This document shows, in pieces, positions 17,024 through 25,745 of a stretch of 64,000 nucleotides of DNA (position 1 is the first letter of the stretch; the number at the start of each line of letters is the position of its first letter). The DNA lies in the NCBI GenBank assembly GCA_041545745.1, contig CP168152.1, positions 742,001 through 806,000 on the forward strand. Reading direction: 5' to 3'. Under the pieces are notes generated by a model, which saw nothing but the letters and a program-made list of their open reading frames with translations, was not told where the DNA came from and made no database searches. The DNA comes from Stenotrophomonas indicatrix (GTDB lineage: Bacteria; Pseudomonadota; Gammaproteobacteria; Xanthomonadales; Xanthomonadaceae). Made by a program: the position numbers and the translations under genes.

Positions 17024-17959
17024 ATGAAGTTCCAGACCGCCAGCGTGATGGTGCTGCTCGCCGCCAGTGGCGCCGCCAACGCGCAGCCCTCCGACATCGC
17101 CCGCGACCACGACAGCATCCTGGCCATGCAGGGTGAGTACACGGTGGATTTCGCCTTCGATGAGACCGTGCTGCTGAAGCCGGGTTACGAGCGTGCGCCG
17201 GCCATGCGCAGCGGTGGCAACGAAGTGGTGATAGTGATCGAGGACAGCCCCAAGCGCATCGTGCTGCAGCACCTGCTGCTGGATGAGAAGAGCGGCCACG
17301 TGACCAAGCACTGGCGGCAGGACTGGGTGTATGAAGCGCCGAACCGCTTCGAGTTCAGCGCCGACCAGACCTGGCAGGTACGCACCATCGCGGCTGCGAC
17401 CAACCAGGGTGCATGGACCCAGTGCGTGTACGAAGTCAGCGATGCACCGCGCTACTGCGGCACCGGCACGTGGACCTACGGCAACAACGTGCCGACCTGG
17501 ACCAGCGACATCAGCTGGCGCCCGCTGCCACGACGTGAGTACACCAAGCGCAGCGATTACAACGCGCTGGCGGTGGTCAACCGCCACACCCTGACCCCGA
17601 ACGGCTGGACCCACGAGCAGTTCAACACCAAGGTGCAGCGCAACGCCGATGGCAGCCAGGTCGAAATCGCCCGCGAATTCGGCTTCAACGATTACACCAG
17701 GACCACCGAGGTCGACTTCACCCCGGCGCGCGACTACTGGAAGGCCACTGCCGGCTACTGGAGCAAGGTGCGCCAGCGCTGGGACGGCTTCCTGACCCAG
17801 GCCCCGGGCGTGCACCTGAAGACCAAGCTCGACGGCATGGCGATGATCATCCCGTTGTTCACCCAGGCCGAGGACGTGCAGGCCGGCAAGAAGGTGAAGG
17901 ACACGCAGATCGACGAAGTCTTCGCCAAGTACGTGGAAAAGGCGCCGAAGGAAGGTTGA
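17024..17959 (+). CDS. Secreted DUF6607 family protein
   Basis: A 311-residue exported protein with signal peptide MKFQTASVMVLLAASGAANA (residues 1-20). The mature part is rich in W, Y and charged residues, with repeats of short beta-type sequence (KPGYERAPAMRSGGNEVVIV, WRQDWVYEAPNRFEF) that suggest a beta-rich periplasmic or surface protein. I assign DUF6607 from overall resemblance; function is unknown. It closes the heme operon, 72 bp after the previous gene, so a role in heme or iron handling is likely. A GAAGGAAGA ribosome site precedes the start. Confidence 0.7.
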   Translation: MKFQTASVMVLLAASGAANAQPSDIARDHDSILAMQGEYTVDFAFDETVLLKPGYERAPAMRSGGNEVVIVIEDSPKRIVLQHLLLDEKSGHVTKHWRQDWVYEAPNRFEFSADQTWQVRTIAAATNQGAWTQCVYEVSDAPRYCGTGTWTYGNNVPTWTSDISWRPLPRREYTKRSDYNALAVVNRHTLTPNGWTHEQFNTKVQRNADGSQVEIAREFGFNDYTRTTEVDFTPARDYWKATAGYWSKVRQRWDGFLTQAPGVHLKTKLDGMAMIIPLFTQAEDVQAGKKVKDTQIDEVFAKYVEKAPKEG

Positions 17960-18043
17960 TCGGCGCGGTGGATGCCGGACGCGCACTGCTCTGGTGGGTG
18001 CCGAGCTTGCTCGGCACGCTCTCCGGCGGTGATTGCACCCGGC

Positions 18044-18144
18044 ATCCACGCATGGCGTGGATCTACTTGAATCATCGGCACTGCATCCACGCATGGCGTG
18101 GATCTACTGGGGCTATCGCTGGTAGATCCACGCCATGCGTGGAT
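18044..18144. repeat. Cluster of three SMAG elements
   Basis: Elements at 18044-18066 (minus), 18085-18107 (minus) and 18122-18144 (plus) share the same arms ATCCACG/CGTGGAT. The first two are direct repeats 41 bp apart; the last two form an inverted pair. A decayed copy without GTAG, GTGCCGAG..CTCGGCAC, lies at 17998-18017. All sit between the convergent DUF6607 and ABC permease genes. Confidence 0.9.
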
Positions 18145-18165
18145 GCCTTTGCTTTCACAACGGCG

Positions 18166-20679
18166 TCAGGCCTCGCGCAATGCCAATGCCGGCGGCGTGT
18201 GCAGGATCCGCCGGGTGCCCAACCAGCCGGCCAGCAGGCTCAGCGCGATGCCGAGCAGGCCACCCAACAGCAGGCCCGGCCACGGCGGCAGCAGCGGCAG
18301 CTCGAACACCTTCTGCGACACTGCCACGCCGATCACCGCTGCCGCGCCCACCGCCAACAGCGCCGCCAACGCGCCCAGCGCACCGAACTCGACCAGTACC
18401 GCGCCACGCAGCTGCCGCCGCGTTGCACCCAGCGTGCGCAGCACCGCGCTGTCATAGCGGCGCTCGCCGGCCGTCGCCTGCAGTGCCGCCAGCAGCACCA
18501 GCACGCCGGCCAGCAGGCTGAACACCATCACCAGCTGCACTGCCTGCGCCACCCGTTCCATCACATCGCGTACCTGCGAGATCACCGCATCCACGTCCAG
18601 CAGCGACAGGTTCGGCTGCGCGCGCACCAAGGCCCCGAGACCCGCAGCCTGTCCCGCCGGCAGGTGGAACGCCGACAGCAGGTTGTGCGGCGTATTGCCC
18701 ACCGCGTTCGGGTTCAACAGCACGAAGAAGTTCGGCCGGAAGGTATTCCAGTCGGCCTTGCGCACGCTGGTGACGCTGAACTCGCGCTGCTGCTCGCCCA
18801 CCGCAATGGTGATGCGGTCACCCGGGTACACGCCGTAGCGCTTGGCCCAGCCGATCTCCACCGAGGCCTCGGCGGCGGTGCTGTCCGGCTTCCAGAACGT
18901 GCCGTTGACCAGCGTATTGGCCGGCGGGAACGTGCTGCGCCAGCTGAAGTTCAGCGGCCGGTTCTCGTCATCGTCGTCGCGCTGTCCTTCGCCCTGCGGC
19001 TGAGTGTCATCGGCCGGCGTGCGGTCCACCCGCAGCGGCGGTTTGCCGTTGATTGCGATCAGGCGGCCGGTGGCCATCGGCTCGATGCTGGCATCGTCCG
19101 CACCCAGGCCCTGCAGTGCGGCCAGCACGCTGTCACGCTGCTCGGGCTGGATGTTGATCAGGAAATAATTGGGCGTGTCCGCAGGCAGCCGCTCGCGCCA
19201 CTGCTGCAGCAGGCCGGGGCCGATCACCGCCAGCAACAGCAGGGCGCACAGCGACAGTGACAGCCCCACCAGTTGCATTACCGCCAGCATCCGCCTGCGC
19301 GTCAGCGCGGCCAGGCCCAACCGCCAGTTGCCGTGCAGGCGATGCTGCAGGCCACGCAGCAGCTGCAGCAGCAGGAACCCGACCACGCCCGCGGCGACCG
19401 CCAACCCGGCCAGGCCACCCAGCACCCACAGGGCCAGCTTCAGGTCGCCGGTGACCTGCACCGCCAGTACCAGACTGGCCGCAAGTGCGGCCACATAGGC
19501 CAGCAGCGAGGCCGGCGGCAAGGCGGCGAACGAGCGGTTGAGCACGCGCATCGGCGGCACGCCACGCAGGCGCAGCAGCGGCGGCAGTCCAAAGCCGAAC
19601 AGCAACAACAGGCCGATTCCCGCGCCGGTCAGTGCGGGCATGGCTTCGGGCAGCGGCAGGCGTTGCGGCACCAGGCTGCCCAGCACCTGCACCAATCCTT
19701 CCTGCGCCGCCATGCCCAGGCCGATGCCGATCGCACAGGCAGGCACGGCCAGCATCAGCAGCTGCAAGGCCAGGCCGGCCAGAATGTCGCGCTGGCGTGC
19801 ACCCAGGCAGCGCAGGATCGCCACCTGGTCGATGCGACGCAGGGCGAACCGGTTGGCGGCCAGTGCAGTGGCCACGCCGGCCAGCAGCACCGCCAGAAGT
19901 GCGCTGAGGCCGAGGAATCGACCGGCCAGGTCGAAGGCCTGGCGCACACCGCGCTGGGTATCGTTCACGCTGAGCAGGCGCATGCCTTTCACCTGCGGCA
20001 GCAACCATTGCCGGAACGCAACGATGTCGGCGGCAGGGCCGGCGAACATCAGCCGGTAATTGATGCGGCTGCCGGGGCCGAGCAGGCCGGTGCCTTCCAC
20101 ATCGGCGCGGTTGACCAGCAGGGTCGGCGACAGCGTCAGCAGGTCGCCACCGGCATCCGGTTCGGATTCGATGATGCCGGCGATGCGCAGCGTGCCCGCA
20201 CCGAATTCCAGATCGTCGCCGGCCTTCAGGCCCAGCGCCTGCAGCAGGCGCGGATCGGCATAGGCCTGGCCCTTGGCCGGCATCCCGGCCTCGGCGATCA
20301 GCGCGCCGCCGGGTGTGGCACGCACGCGCAGCGCGCCGCGCAGGGGGTAGCCGACTTCCACGGCCTTGATGCTGGCCATCTGGCTGGCATCGCCCTGGAA
20401 CAGCACGCTGCCGAAGCTGGCCAGCCGCGTGTGCGCCAAGCCGCGTCGCTGCGCTTCGTCGGCGAACGCGGCAGGCGGGTCATCGCGCCCGGCCACGCCG
20501 AGGTCGCCGCCGAGCATTTCCGCCGCGCTGCCGGTCAATGCCAGGTTGACCCGGTTCACCAGCGTGCCCACCGCCGTCATCACCGCCACGCCCAGTACCA
20601 GGGCGGCGAATACGGTCAGCAGGTCACCTGCCAGGGCCTCGCGGCGCAGCGCGCGCCACGCATGCCGCAGCAGGTTCAT
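18166..20679 (-). CDS. ABC transporter permease, FtsX/MacB type (YbbP-like)
   Basis: An 837-residue inner-membrane permease with two FtsX-like halves. The first membrane helix is near residues 17-40, a large extracytoplasmic domain follows, then helix clusters near 245-400 and 430-500, and a last trio in residues 720-830. The partner ATPase gene overlaps by 4 bp (ATGA). The pair, divergent from tesA, matches the ybbAP-tesA arrangement of E. coli. These transporters are thought to extract or move lipids or lipophilic compounds; the substrate is not known. Confidence 0.88.
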   Translation of the reverse strand: MNLLRHAWRALRREALAGDLLTVFAALVLGVAVMTAVGTLVNRVNLALTGSAAEMLGGDLGVAGRDDPPAAFADEAQRRGLAHTRLASFGSVLFQGDASQMASIKAVEVGYPLRGALRVRATPGGALIAEAGMPAKGQAYADPRLLQALGLKAGDDLEFGAGTLRIAGIIESEPDAGGDLLTLSPTLLVNRADVEGTGLLGPGSRINYRLMFAGPAADIVAFRQWLLPQVKGMRLLSVNDTQRGVRQAFDLAGRFLGLSALLAVLLAGVATALAANRFALRRIDQVAILRCLGARQRDILAGLALQLLMLAVPACAIGIGLGMAAQEGLVQVLGSLVPQRLPLPEAMPALTGAGIGLLLLFGFGLPPLLRLRGVPPMRVLNRSFAALPPASLLAYVAALAASLVLAVQVTGDLKLALWVLGGLAGLAVAAGVVGFLLLQLLRGLQHRLHGNWRLGLAALTRRRMLAVMQLVGLSLSLCALLLLAVIGPGLLQQWRERLPADTPNYFLINIQPEQRDSVLAALQGLGADDASIEPMATGRLIAINGKPPLRVDRTPADDTQPQGEGQRDDDDENRPLNFSWRSTFPPANTLVNGTFWKPDSTAAEASVEIGWAKRYGVYPGDRITIAVGEQQREFSVTSVRKADWNTFRPNFFVLLNPNAVGNTPHNLLSAFHLPAGQAAGLGALVRAQPNLSLLDVDAVISQVRDVMERVAQAVQLVMVFSLLAGVLVLLAALQATAGERRYDSAVLRTLGATRRQLRGAVLVEFGALGALAALLAVGAAAVIGVAVSQKVFELPLLPPWPGLLLGGLLGIALSLLAGWLGTRRILHTPPALALREA

Positions 20680-21404
20680 GCGTCCACTCCATGTTCCACC
20701 GGCTGCAGGCGGCCGTTGTCGATGCGATGGATGTACTGGCAGCGCTGTGCCAAGCGCAGGTCGTGGGTGACCAGCACCAGCGTCGTCCCGCTGCCGGCAT
20801 TGAGTTCGAACAGCAGATCGCTGATGTGCTGGCCGGTGGCCTGGTCCAGCGAGCCGGTGGGCTCATCGGCGAACAGGATGCGCGGGCGGCTGACGAACGC
20901 ACGGGCGAGGGCCACACGCTGCTGCTCGCCGCCGGACAACTGCCGCGGATAGTGGCGGGCGCGATGCGAGAGCCCGACCGCAGCCAGCACCTCGTCCACC
21001 CGCGTGCGGTCCTCGCGCCCGGCCAGTTCCAGCGGCAGTGCGATGTTCTCTGCGGCTGTCAGCGCCGGCAGCAGATGGAAGCTCTGGAACACGAAGCCAA
21101 CGTCGCGCGCGCGCAGCTGTGCACGCGCTTCTTCGTCCAGTGCGGTCAGATCCTGGCCCGCCAGCGCGATGCGGCCACGGCTGGGCAGGTCCAGCCCGGC
21201 CAGCAGGCCGAGCAGGGTGGTCTTGCCGGAACCGGAGGCGCCGACGATGGCCACGCTGGTGCCTTCATGGACGGTCAGGGTGATGTTGTCCAGTATGTGG
21301 ACTTCACCCTCCGGGCCATGCACGGATTTGCCGACCTGGTCGACGGCGATGGCGACGGGCGCGCTGCGGGGGGACAGGCTGTCGATGAGGAGACTCCAAT
21401 GCAC
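20676..21404 (-). CDS. ABC transporter ATP-binding protein (YbbA/LolD-like)
   Basis: An ATPase of about 242 residues that powers the YbbP-like permease. Walker A is GASGSGKTT, the Q-loop region is FVFQSFHLLPALTAAEN, the signature LSGGEQQRVALARA, and Walker B RILFADEPTGSLD. The start is uncertain: GTG at 21404 and TTG at 21425 are candidates, and both overlap or abut the divergent tesA start at 21399. It is translationally coupled to the permease. Confidence 0.88.
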   Translation of the reverse strand: MHWSLLIDSLSPRSAPVAIAVDQVGKSVHGPEGEVHILDNITLTVHEGTSVAIVGASGSGKTTLLGLLAGLDLPSRGRIALAGQDLTALDEEARAQLRARDVGFVFQSFHLLPALTAAENIALPLELAGREDRTRVDEVLAAVGLSHRARHYPRQLSGGEQQRVALARAFVSRPRILFADEPTGSLDQATGQHISDLLFELNAGSGTTLVLVTHDLRLAQRCQYIHRIDNGRLQPVEHGVDA

Positions 21405-22046
21405 AAGACGGGATGGAGCCGGCAAGCCGGCGCAATGATGATGCTGTTGCTAGGGTTGCTGCTGTTGCCGGCACTGGCGTGTGCCAAAGGTCCGGGCGGC
21501 GGTACCGTGCTGGTGCTCGGTGACAGCCTCAGTGCCGCCCACAATATCCCGGCCGATGCCGGCTGGGTCAGCCTGCTGCAGCAGCGGGTCAGGCAGCAGT
21601 CGAAAACCCCGCCGCGCATCGTCAACGCCAGCATGAGCGGGGAAACCACTGCCGGCGCACTCACCCGCCTGCCGGGCCTGCTCGCCCGGGAAAAGCCCAC
21701 GGTGGTGGTGATCGCCCTCGGTGGCAACGATGCGTTGCGCGGGCTGACCCCGGTGCAGGTGCAGGGAAACCTGGAAAAAATGGTGCAGGCCAGCCAGAAC
21801 GTCGGTGCCAAGGTGCTGCTGCTGGGCATCGACGTGCCGCCCAACTATGGCCCGGGCTACCGCCAGCGCCTGGCGGCGGCGTACCGGGCACTAGCCACCC
21901 GGTACAAGGTGCCGTTGCTGCCGTTCCTGCTGGAAGACGTAGCCCTGCAGCCGGGGCTGATGCAGGCCGACGGCCTGCATCCCACCGCGCAGGCGCAGCC
22001 GAAAGTGCTGGACAACGTATGGCCGCTGCTGAAACCGCTGCTGTGA
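21399..22046 (+). CDS. tesA: Multifunctional thioesterase/lysophospholipase/arylesterase TesA
   Basis: A 215-residue periplasmic SGNH hydrolase that cleaves acyl thioesters and lyso-lipids. After a signal peptide (about residues 1-29) come block I VLGDSLSAAHN, block III GGNDALRGL and block V DGLHPTAQAQ, giving the Ser-Asp-His triad. The start ATG has a GAGGAG site 5 bp upstream. It is divergent from the YbbAP-like exporter, a linkage kept in E. coli, which supports a joint role in lipid turnover. Confidence 0.92.
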   Translation: MHKTGWSRQAGAMMMLLLGLLLLPALACAKGPGGGTVLVLGDSLSAAHNIPADAGWVSLLQQRVRQQSKTPPRIVNASMSGETTAGALTRLPGLLAREKPTVVVIALGGNDALRGLTPVQVQGNLEKMVQASQNVGAKVLLLGIDVPPNYGPGYRQRLAAAYRALATRYKVPLLPFLLEDVALQPGLMQADGLHPTAQAQPKVLDNVWPLLKPLL

Positions 22047-22136
22047 GCACGCCATCTTCTTTTCATTGACGCAACTTCACATCGCGTGCACCGTCGATCG
22101 GGCATGTTTCACAAAGCTGAAGAAAAAGGGATTCTC

Positions 22137-22850
22137 ATGCGTCAGACGAAGGAGACTTCCGGCTTGGTGCTGGTGGTCGAAGACAACCGCAACATCTCCG
22201 AGATGATCGGAGAATACCTGGAAGGCCGTGGCTTCGAGGTGGACTATGCGCAGGATGGCCTGGACGGCTACCGTCTGGCTGCCGAGAACAGCTACGACGT
22301 GGTCGTGCTGGACCTGATGCTGCCGCGACTGGATGGCATCGAAGTGTGCCGCCGGCTGCGCAACGATGCGCGCAAGTCGACCCCGGTGCTGATGCTGACC
22401 GCGCGCGACACGCTGGATGACAAGCTCACCGGCCTTGGCTTTGGTGCCGATGATTACCTGACCAAGCCGTTCGCGATCCAGGAACTGGAAGCCCGCCTGC
22501 GTGCGCTGATCCGCCGCGAGCGTCGCCAGGTCGGTTCGGAAGTACTCAAGGTGGCCGATCTGGTGCTCGATCCGGTCAGCATGCGTGCCACCCGTGCCGG
22601 CACCGAGCTGCAGCTGTCGCCGATCGGCCTGCGCCTGCTGACCATCCTGATGCGCGAATCGCCGCGCGTGGTCACCCGCCAGGAAATCGAGCGTGAGATC
22701 TGGGGCAACGGCCTGCCCGATTCGGACACGTTGCGCAGCCATCTGTACAACCTGCGCAAGATCATCGACAAGCCGTTCGACCGGCCGCTGCTGCACACCG
22801 TGCAGAGCGCGGGCTATCGCATCGCCGATATTGCCCAGCCGATGGCCTGA
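22137..22850 (+). CDS. OmpR-family response regulator
   Basis: A 237-residue two-component regulator. The receiver domain (residues 9-122) holds the acidic pair VVEDN, phospho-acceptor D59 in VVVLDLMLPRLDG, T in MLTARD and K in DDYLTKPF. The winged-helix domain (about 130-230) ends with SHLYNLRKIID and TVQSAGYRI. The start MRQTKETS is chosen over an ATG 17 codons upstream because the receiver fold begins here and AAGGGA precedes it. The sensor gene follows after 150 bp. The stimulus is unknown; it is broadly ColR/QseB-like. Confidence 0.88.
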   Translation: MRQTKETSGLVLVVEDNRNISEMIGEYLEGRGFEVDYAQDGLDGYRLAAENSYDVVVLDLMLPRLDGIEVCRRLRNDARKSTPVLMLTARDTLDDKLTGLGFGADDYLTKPFAIQELEARLRALIRRERRQVGSEVLKVADLVLDPVSMRATRAGTELQLSPIGLRLLTILMRESPRVVTRQEIEREIWGNGLPDSDTLRSHLYNLRKIIDKPFDRPLLHTVQSAGYRIADIAQPMA

Positions 22851-22968
22851 TCGACGTCGTGCCGGTGTTGCAGCAGAACCGGCACGGCTGTGGTCGGCAG
22901 GGAAGGGGTGAACGTTCCGGATACCGGCTCGTCATCGTCCATGCACGATCACGGCACAGCGCGCTGCC

Positions 22969-22974
22969 TATAAT
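22969..22974 (+). promoter_or_regulatory. Perfect TATAAT ahead of the histidine kinase gene
   Basis: A consensus -10 hexamer 27 bp before the kinase start, in the 150-bp gap behind the response regulator. The -35 region is weak. A GTGCCGGT/ACCGGCAC hairpin (22860-22886) separates it from the regulator stop. This suggests the kinase has its own promoter. Confidence 0.45.
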
Positions 22975-23000
22975 CGCAGCGCTCTGACCGGGACACCGCA

Positions 23001-24272
23001 ATGCCGCACGGCCTGCCGCGCAAGATCCGTATCGCCTTCATCCTGCAAGCCGTGCTGGCCAGCCTGGGTATCCTGCTGGGTGCCTGGCTGGTTTCGCTGG
23101 TGATCAAGCACAGCCTGGTCGGTGCAGCCTTGCGCGAAGAAGCGGCGTACTACTGGACGCTGCATGAGGCCTCGCCCGTGCAGCCGCCGCCCAATACCCA
23201 GAACATCCGTGGCTACCTGCTGGAACGCGGGCAGTCCAGCCTGTCGCTGCCCGCCAACCTGCGCACGTTGGAACCGGGTTTCCACGAACTGCCCGACGAC
23301 GATCAGCTGGTGCTGGTCGACGCCCGTGAGGAGGGCCGCCTGTACCTGGTGTTCCTGCGCTCGCGCGCGGAGATGCTGGCGTTCTGGTTCGGCATCGTGC
23401 CGGTGCTGCTGACCCTGCTGGCGGTGTATGGCGCCTCGTGGATCACCTACCGCGCCTCCAAACGCCTGGTATCACCGGTGAACTGGCTGGCGCGCCGCGT
23501 CTCGCGCTGGGATCCGGGCCATCCGGAAGCGGCCGACCTGGAGCCGAACAAGCTGCCAGCGGACATGCAGGGCGAGACCCGGCAACTGGCAGCGGCGCTG
23601 CATTCGCTGGCCAACCGGGTCACCGCGCACGTGGCACGCGAACGCAACTTCACCCGTGATGCCAGCCATGAACTGCGCACGCCGCTGACGGTCATCCGGG
23701 TGGCCAGTGACATGGCGCTGGGTGATGAAAGCCTGGAGCCGCGCCTGCGCCGCAGCCTGCAGCGCATCCAGCGTGCTGGGCGGGACATGGAAGCGGTGAT
23801 CGATGCCTTCCTGATCCTGGCCCGGGAGGCCGACGTCGAGCCGCAGATAGAGCTGTTCGAGGTCAACGATATCGTCCGCTACGAAGTGGACAACGCCAAC
23901 GAGCTGCTGGTGGGCCGGCCGCTGGCGGTGCACCTGCACAGTGACGCGGCCGTGCAGCTGCACGCACCGCCGCGGGTGCTGCAGGTGGTGATCAGCAATC
24001 TGGTGCGCAACGCCTGCAGCTATACCGACGAAGGTCGCATCGACGTGCACGTGCACAATGACCGGGTGGTGGTAAGCGATACCGGCATCGGCATGTCCGC
24101 CGACGCGCTGTCGCGTGCGTTCGAGCCCTTCTATCGTGCCGATCCCAGCCGCCCGCAGGGTACTGGCCTGGGTCTGTCGATCGTGCGTCGCCTGTGTGAT
24201 CGTTTCGGCTGGAAGGTCAGTCTGGCCAGCGAGCTGGGCAAGGGCACCGAGGCGACGGTGATTTTCCGGTAA
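23001..24272 (+). CDS. Sensor histidine kinase
   Basis: A 423-residue inner-membrane kinase. Helix 1 covers about residues 12-35, a periplasmic sensor of about 95 residues follows, and helix 2 is near 133-155, followed by a HAMP-like linker. The phospho-accepting H-box is FTRDASHELRTPLTVIR (near 222), N-box NLVRNACSYTDEG, G1 VSDTGIGM and G2 GTGLGLSIV. All catalytic boxes are intact. It pairs with the response regulator upstream. The short periplasmic domain is proline-rich (PVQPPPN) and gives no clue to the ligand. Confidence 0.88.
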   Translation: MPHGLPRKIRIAFILQAVLASLGILLGAWLVSLVIKHSLVGAALREEAAYYWTLHEASPVQPPPNTQNIRGYLLERGQSSLSLPANLRTLEPGFHELPDDDQLVLVDAREEGRLYLVFLRSRAEMLAFWFGIVPVLLTLLAVYGASWITYRASKRLVSPVNWLARRVSRWDPGHPEAADLEPNKLPADMQGETRQLAAALHSLANRVTAHVARERNFTRDASHELRTPLTVIRVASDMALGDESLEPRLRRSLQRIQRAGRDMEAVIDAFLILAREADVEPQIELFEVNDIVRYEVDNANELLVGRPLAVHLHSDAAVQLHAPPRVLQVVISNLVRNACSYTDEGRIDVHVHNDRVVVSDTGIGMSADALSRAFEPFYRADPSRPQGTGLGLSIVRRLCDRFGWKVSLASELGKGTEATVIFR

Positions 24273-24355
24273 CGCACAGCCGGTGGTGGCACGCGCTTGG
24301 TAGATGCCGACCTGGGGCGGCGCTTTCAGCGGGCCACGCGCGGGCGCGCGGCGGA

Positions 24356-24378
24356 TGCCAACCAAGGTTGGCACCTAC
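24356..24378 (-). repeat. SMAG element with a decayed partner
   Basis: A 23-bp element, arms TGCCAACC/GGTTGGCA, with GTAG on the minus strand. A broken plus-strand copy (GTAGATGCCGACC, from 24300) faces it, suggesting a former inverted dimer. Confidence 0.85.
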
Positions 24379-24396
24379 CGCAGCAGGTGCGCTGAC

Positions 24397-25095
24397 TCAA
24401 TCGCACTTCACCTTCGGCGCCAGCGCCTTGGCCCAGATCGCATAGCCGGCCGGGGTCATGTGCAGCATGTCCTCGCGGAACAACGCCGCATCAGGCTGCC
24501 CATCGGCCCCCAGCATCGGTGTGTAGATGTCGGTGTAGCCGGTGTTGGGCAGCTTCGCCAACGCAGCCTTGATCTTCGCGTTGGCGTCGTTGATCGCCGG
24601 CAGCAGGTGCGCCCGCGATGGGCTGGGCTTGATGGAGACGTATTCCACCTTCGTCTTCGGCAGGTCGCGATGCACGCGCTGCACGAAGGCCACCACGTCG
24701 TCGCGTACCTGGGTCGCGCTGCGGCCGCTGTTGAGGTCGTTGTCGCCGGCGTAGAAGAACACCTTGCACGGCGCGTACGGCACGATGGCCTGGCCGGCAT
24801 ACCAGGTGCTGTCGCGTACTTCCGAGCCACCGAAGCCGCGGTTGAACACCGGTTGCCCCGGGAAGTCCTGGGCCAGGCTGTCCCACATGCGGAAGGACGA
24901 GCTGCCAATGAATTCGATGCCGCCGCGCGGCGGCGGATTGGTCCGGTCGGCGGTGGCGAAGGACGCCATGTCGGCGGCCCAGGCCACGTTGGAGACCTGC
25001 GCAGGGATCTGCGGCGGTGCCGGCGGGCTCAGGGCCTGGGCCAGCGGCGCGGTCAGCAGGCCGAGCAGGATCAGGCAGGTGCGGGGACGGGTCAT
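24397..25095 (-). CDS. Secreted SGNH/GDSL-family hydrolase
   Basis: A 232-residue exported hydrolase. The signal peptide ends near ALA (about residue 20). SGNH blocks: FIGSSSFRMW (block I, GSS in place of GDS), NRGFGGSEVRD (block II), YAGDNDLNSG (block III, D in place of the first G-x-N pattern) and DMLHMTPAGYAIWA (block V with catalytic Asp and His). It is therefore a distant GDSL lipase/acylhydrolase with probable ester substrates. The start has GGAG 6 bp upstream. It is monocistronic. Confidence 0.8.
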   Translation of the reverse strand: MTRPRTCLILLGLLTAPLAQALSPPAPPQIPAQVSNVAWAADMASFATADRTNPPPRGGIEFIGSSSFRMWDSLAQDFPGQPVFNRGFGGSEVRDSTWYAGQAIVPYAPCKVFFYAGDNDLNSGRSATQVRDDVVAFVQRVHRDLPKTKVEYVSIKPSPSRAHLLPAINDANAKIKAALAKLPNTGYTDIYTPMLGADGQPDAALFREDMLHMTPAGYAIWAKALAPKVKCD

Positions 25096-25318
25096 CAGGC
25101 TCTCCGGCAGGGCAGGGGGCATCCATCATAGAAGCTGGCCTGGCCCCGCGCTTGGCCGTGCTGGGTCGTTCGCGGGGCATTGCGACGGGGCATCCGGGGT
25201 GCCGTTGCCGCCCTTGTGGCAAAATGGGGGCTGTCTGCCTATCCCTGTGCACCCATGATTCCCTGCCGTGCGTCTGAGCGGTCGCTGCGCCGCGCCCCTG
25301 TTGCTGGATCCTTCACCC

Positions 25319-25714
25319 GTGGCTGATCAGTTCGGCCACATGCCCCGCGGCCCACGTCGCATCTTCCAGGCCGCCCGCTGGTCCTGGCAGGGCCTGCGAG
25401 CCGCCTGGCTGCACGAGTCCTCGTTCCGGCTGGAGGTCTACCTGCTGGTGCTGCTGACCCCGCTGGCGATCTGGCTGGGCCAGACCCCGGTGGAGCGCGC
25501 GCTGATGATCGGCTCGATGCTGCTGGTGCTGGCGATGGAGCTGGCCAATTCGGCCATCGAGGCGGTAATCGAGCGCTATGGTGCGGAAATCCATGAACTG
25601 GCCGGCCGCGCCAAGGACATGGGCTCGGCGGCGGTGTTCGTGCTGATGATGAACGTGCTGCTGTGCTGGGCCCTGGTGCTGGTGCCGCGATTGTTCCCGG
25701 CCAGCGTCGGCTGA
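25319..25714 (+). CDS. dgkA: Diacylglycerol kinase
   Basis: A small inner-membrane kinase that recycles diacylglycerol to phosphatidic acid. With the GTG at 25319 the product is 131 residues, close to the family norm of about 120; an alternative GTG at 25268 would add 17. Three membrane helices fit. The signature is MELANSAIEAVIERYGAEIH with conserved ELAGRAKDMGSAA. It resembles the E. coli enzyme across its length. The TerC gene follows after 31 bp. Confidence 0.9.
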   Translation: MADQFGHMPRGPRRIFQAARWSWQGLRAAWLHESSFRLEVYLLVLLTPLAIWLGQTPVERALMIGSMLLVLAMELANSAIEAVIERYGAEIHELAGRAKDMGSAAVFVLMMNVLLCWALVLVPRLFPASVG

Positions 25715-25745
25715 TCCTTCTTCCTTCCCTTGTTGAAGACTTCCC

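Noticed and set aside
18044..18144. Regularly spaced repeats resembling a small CRISPR array
   Set aside because: Only three copies, one inverted, and each is a palindromic SMAG with a GTAG head; no leader or cas genes.
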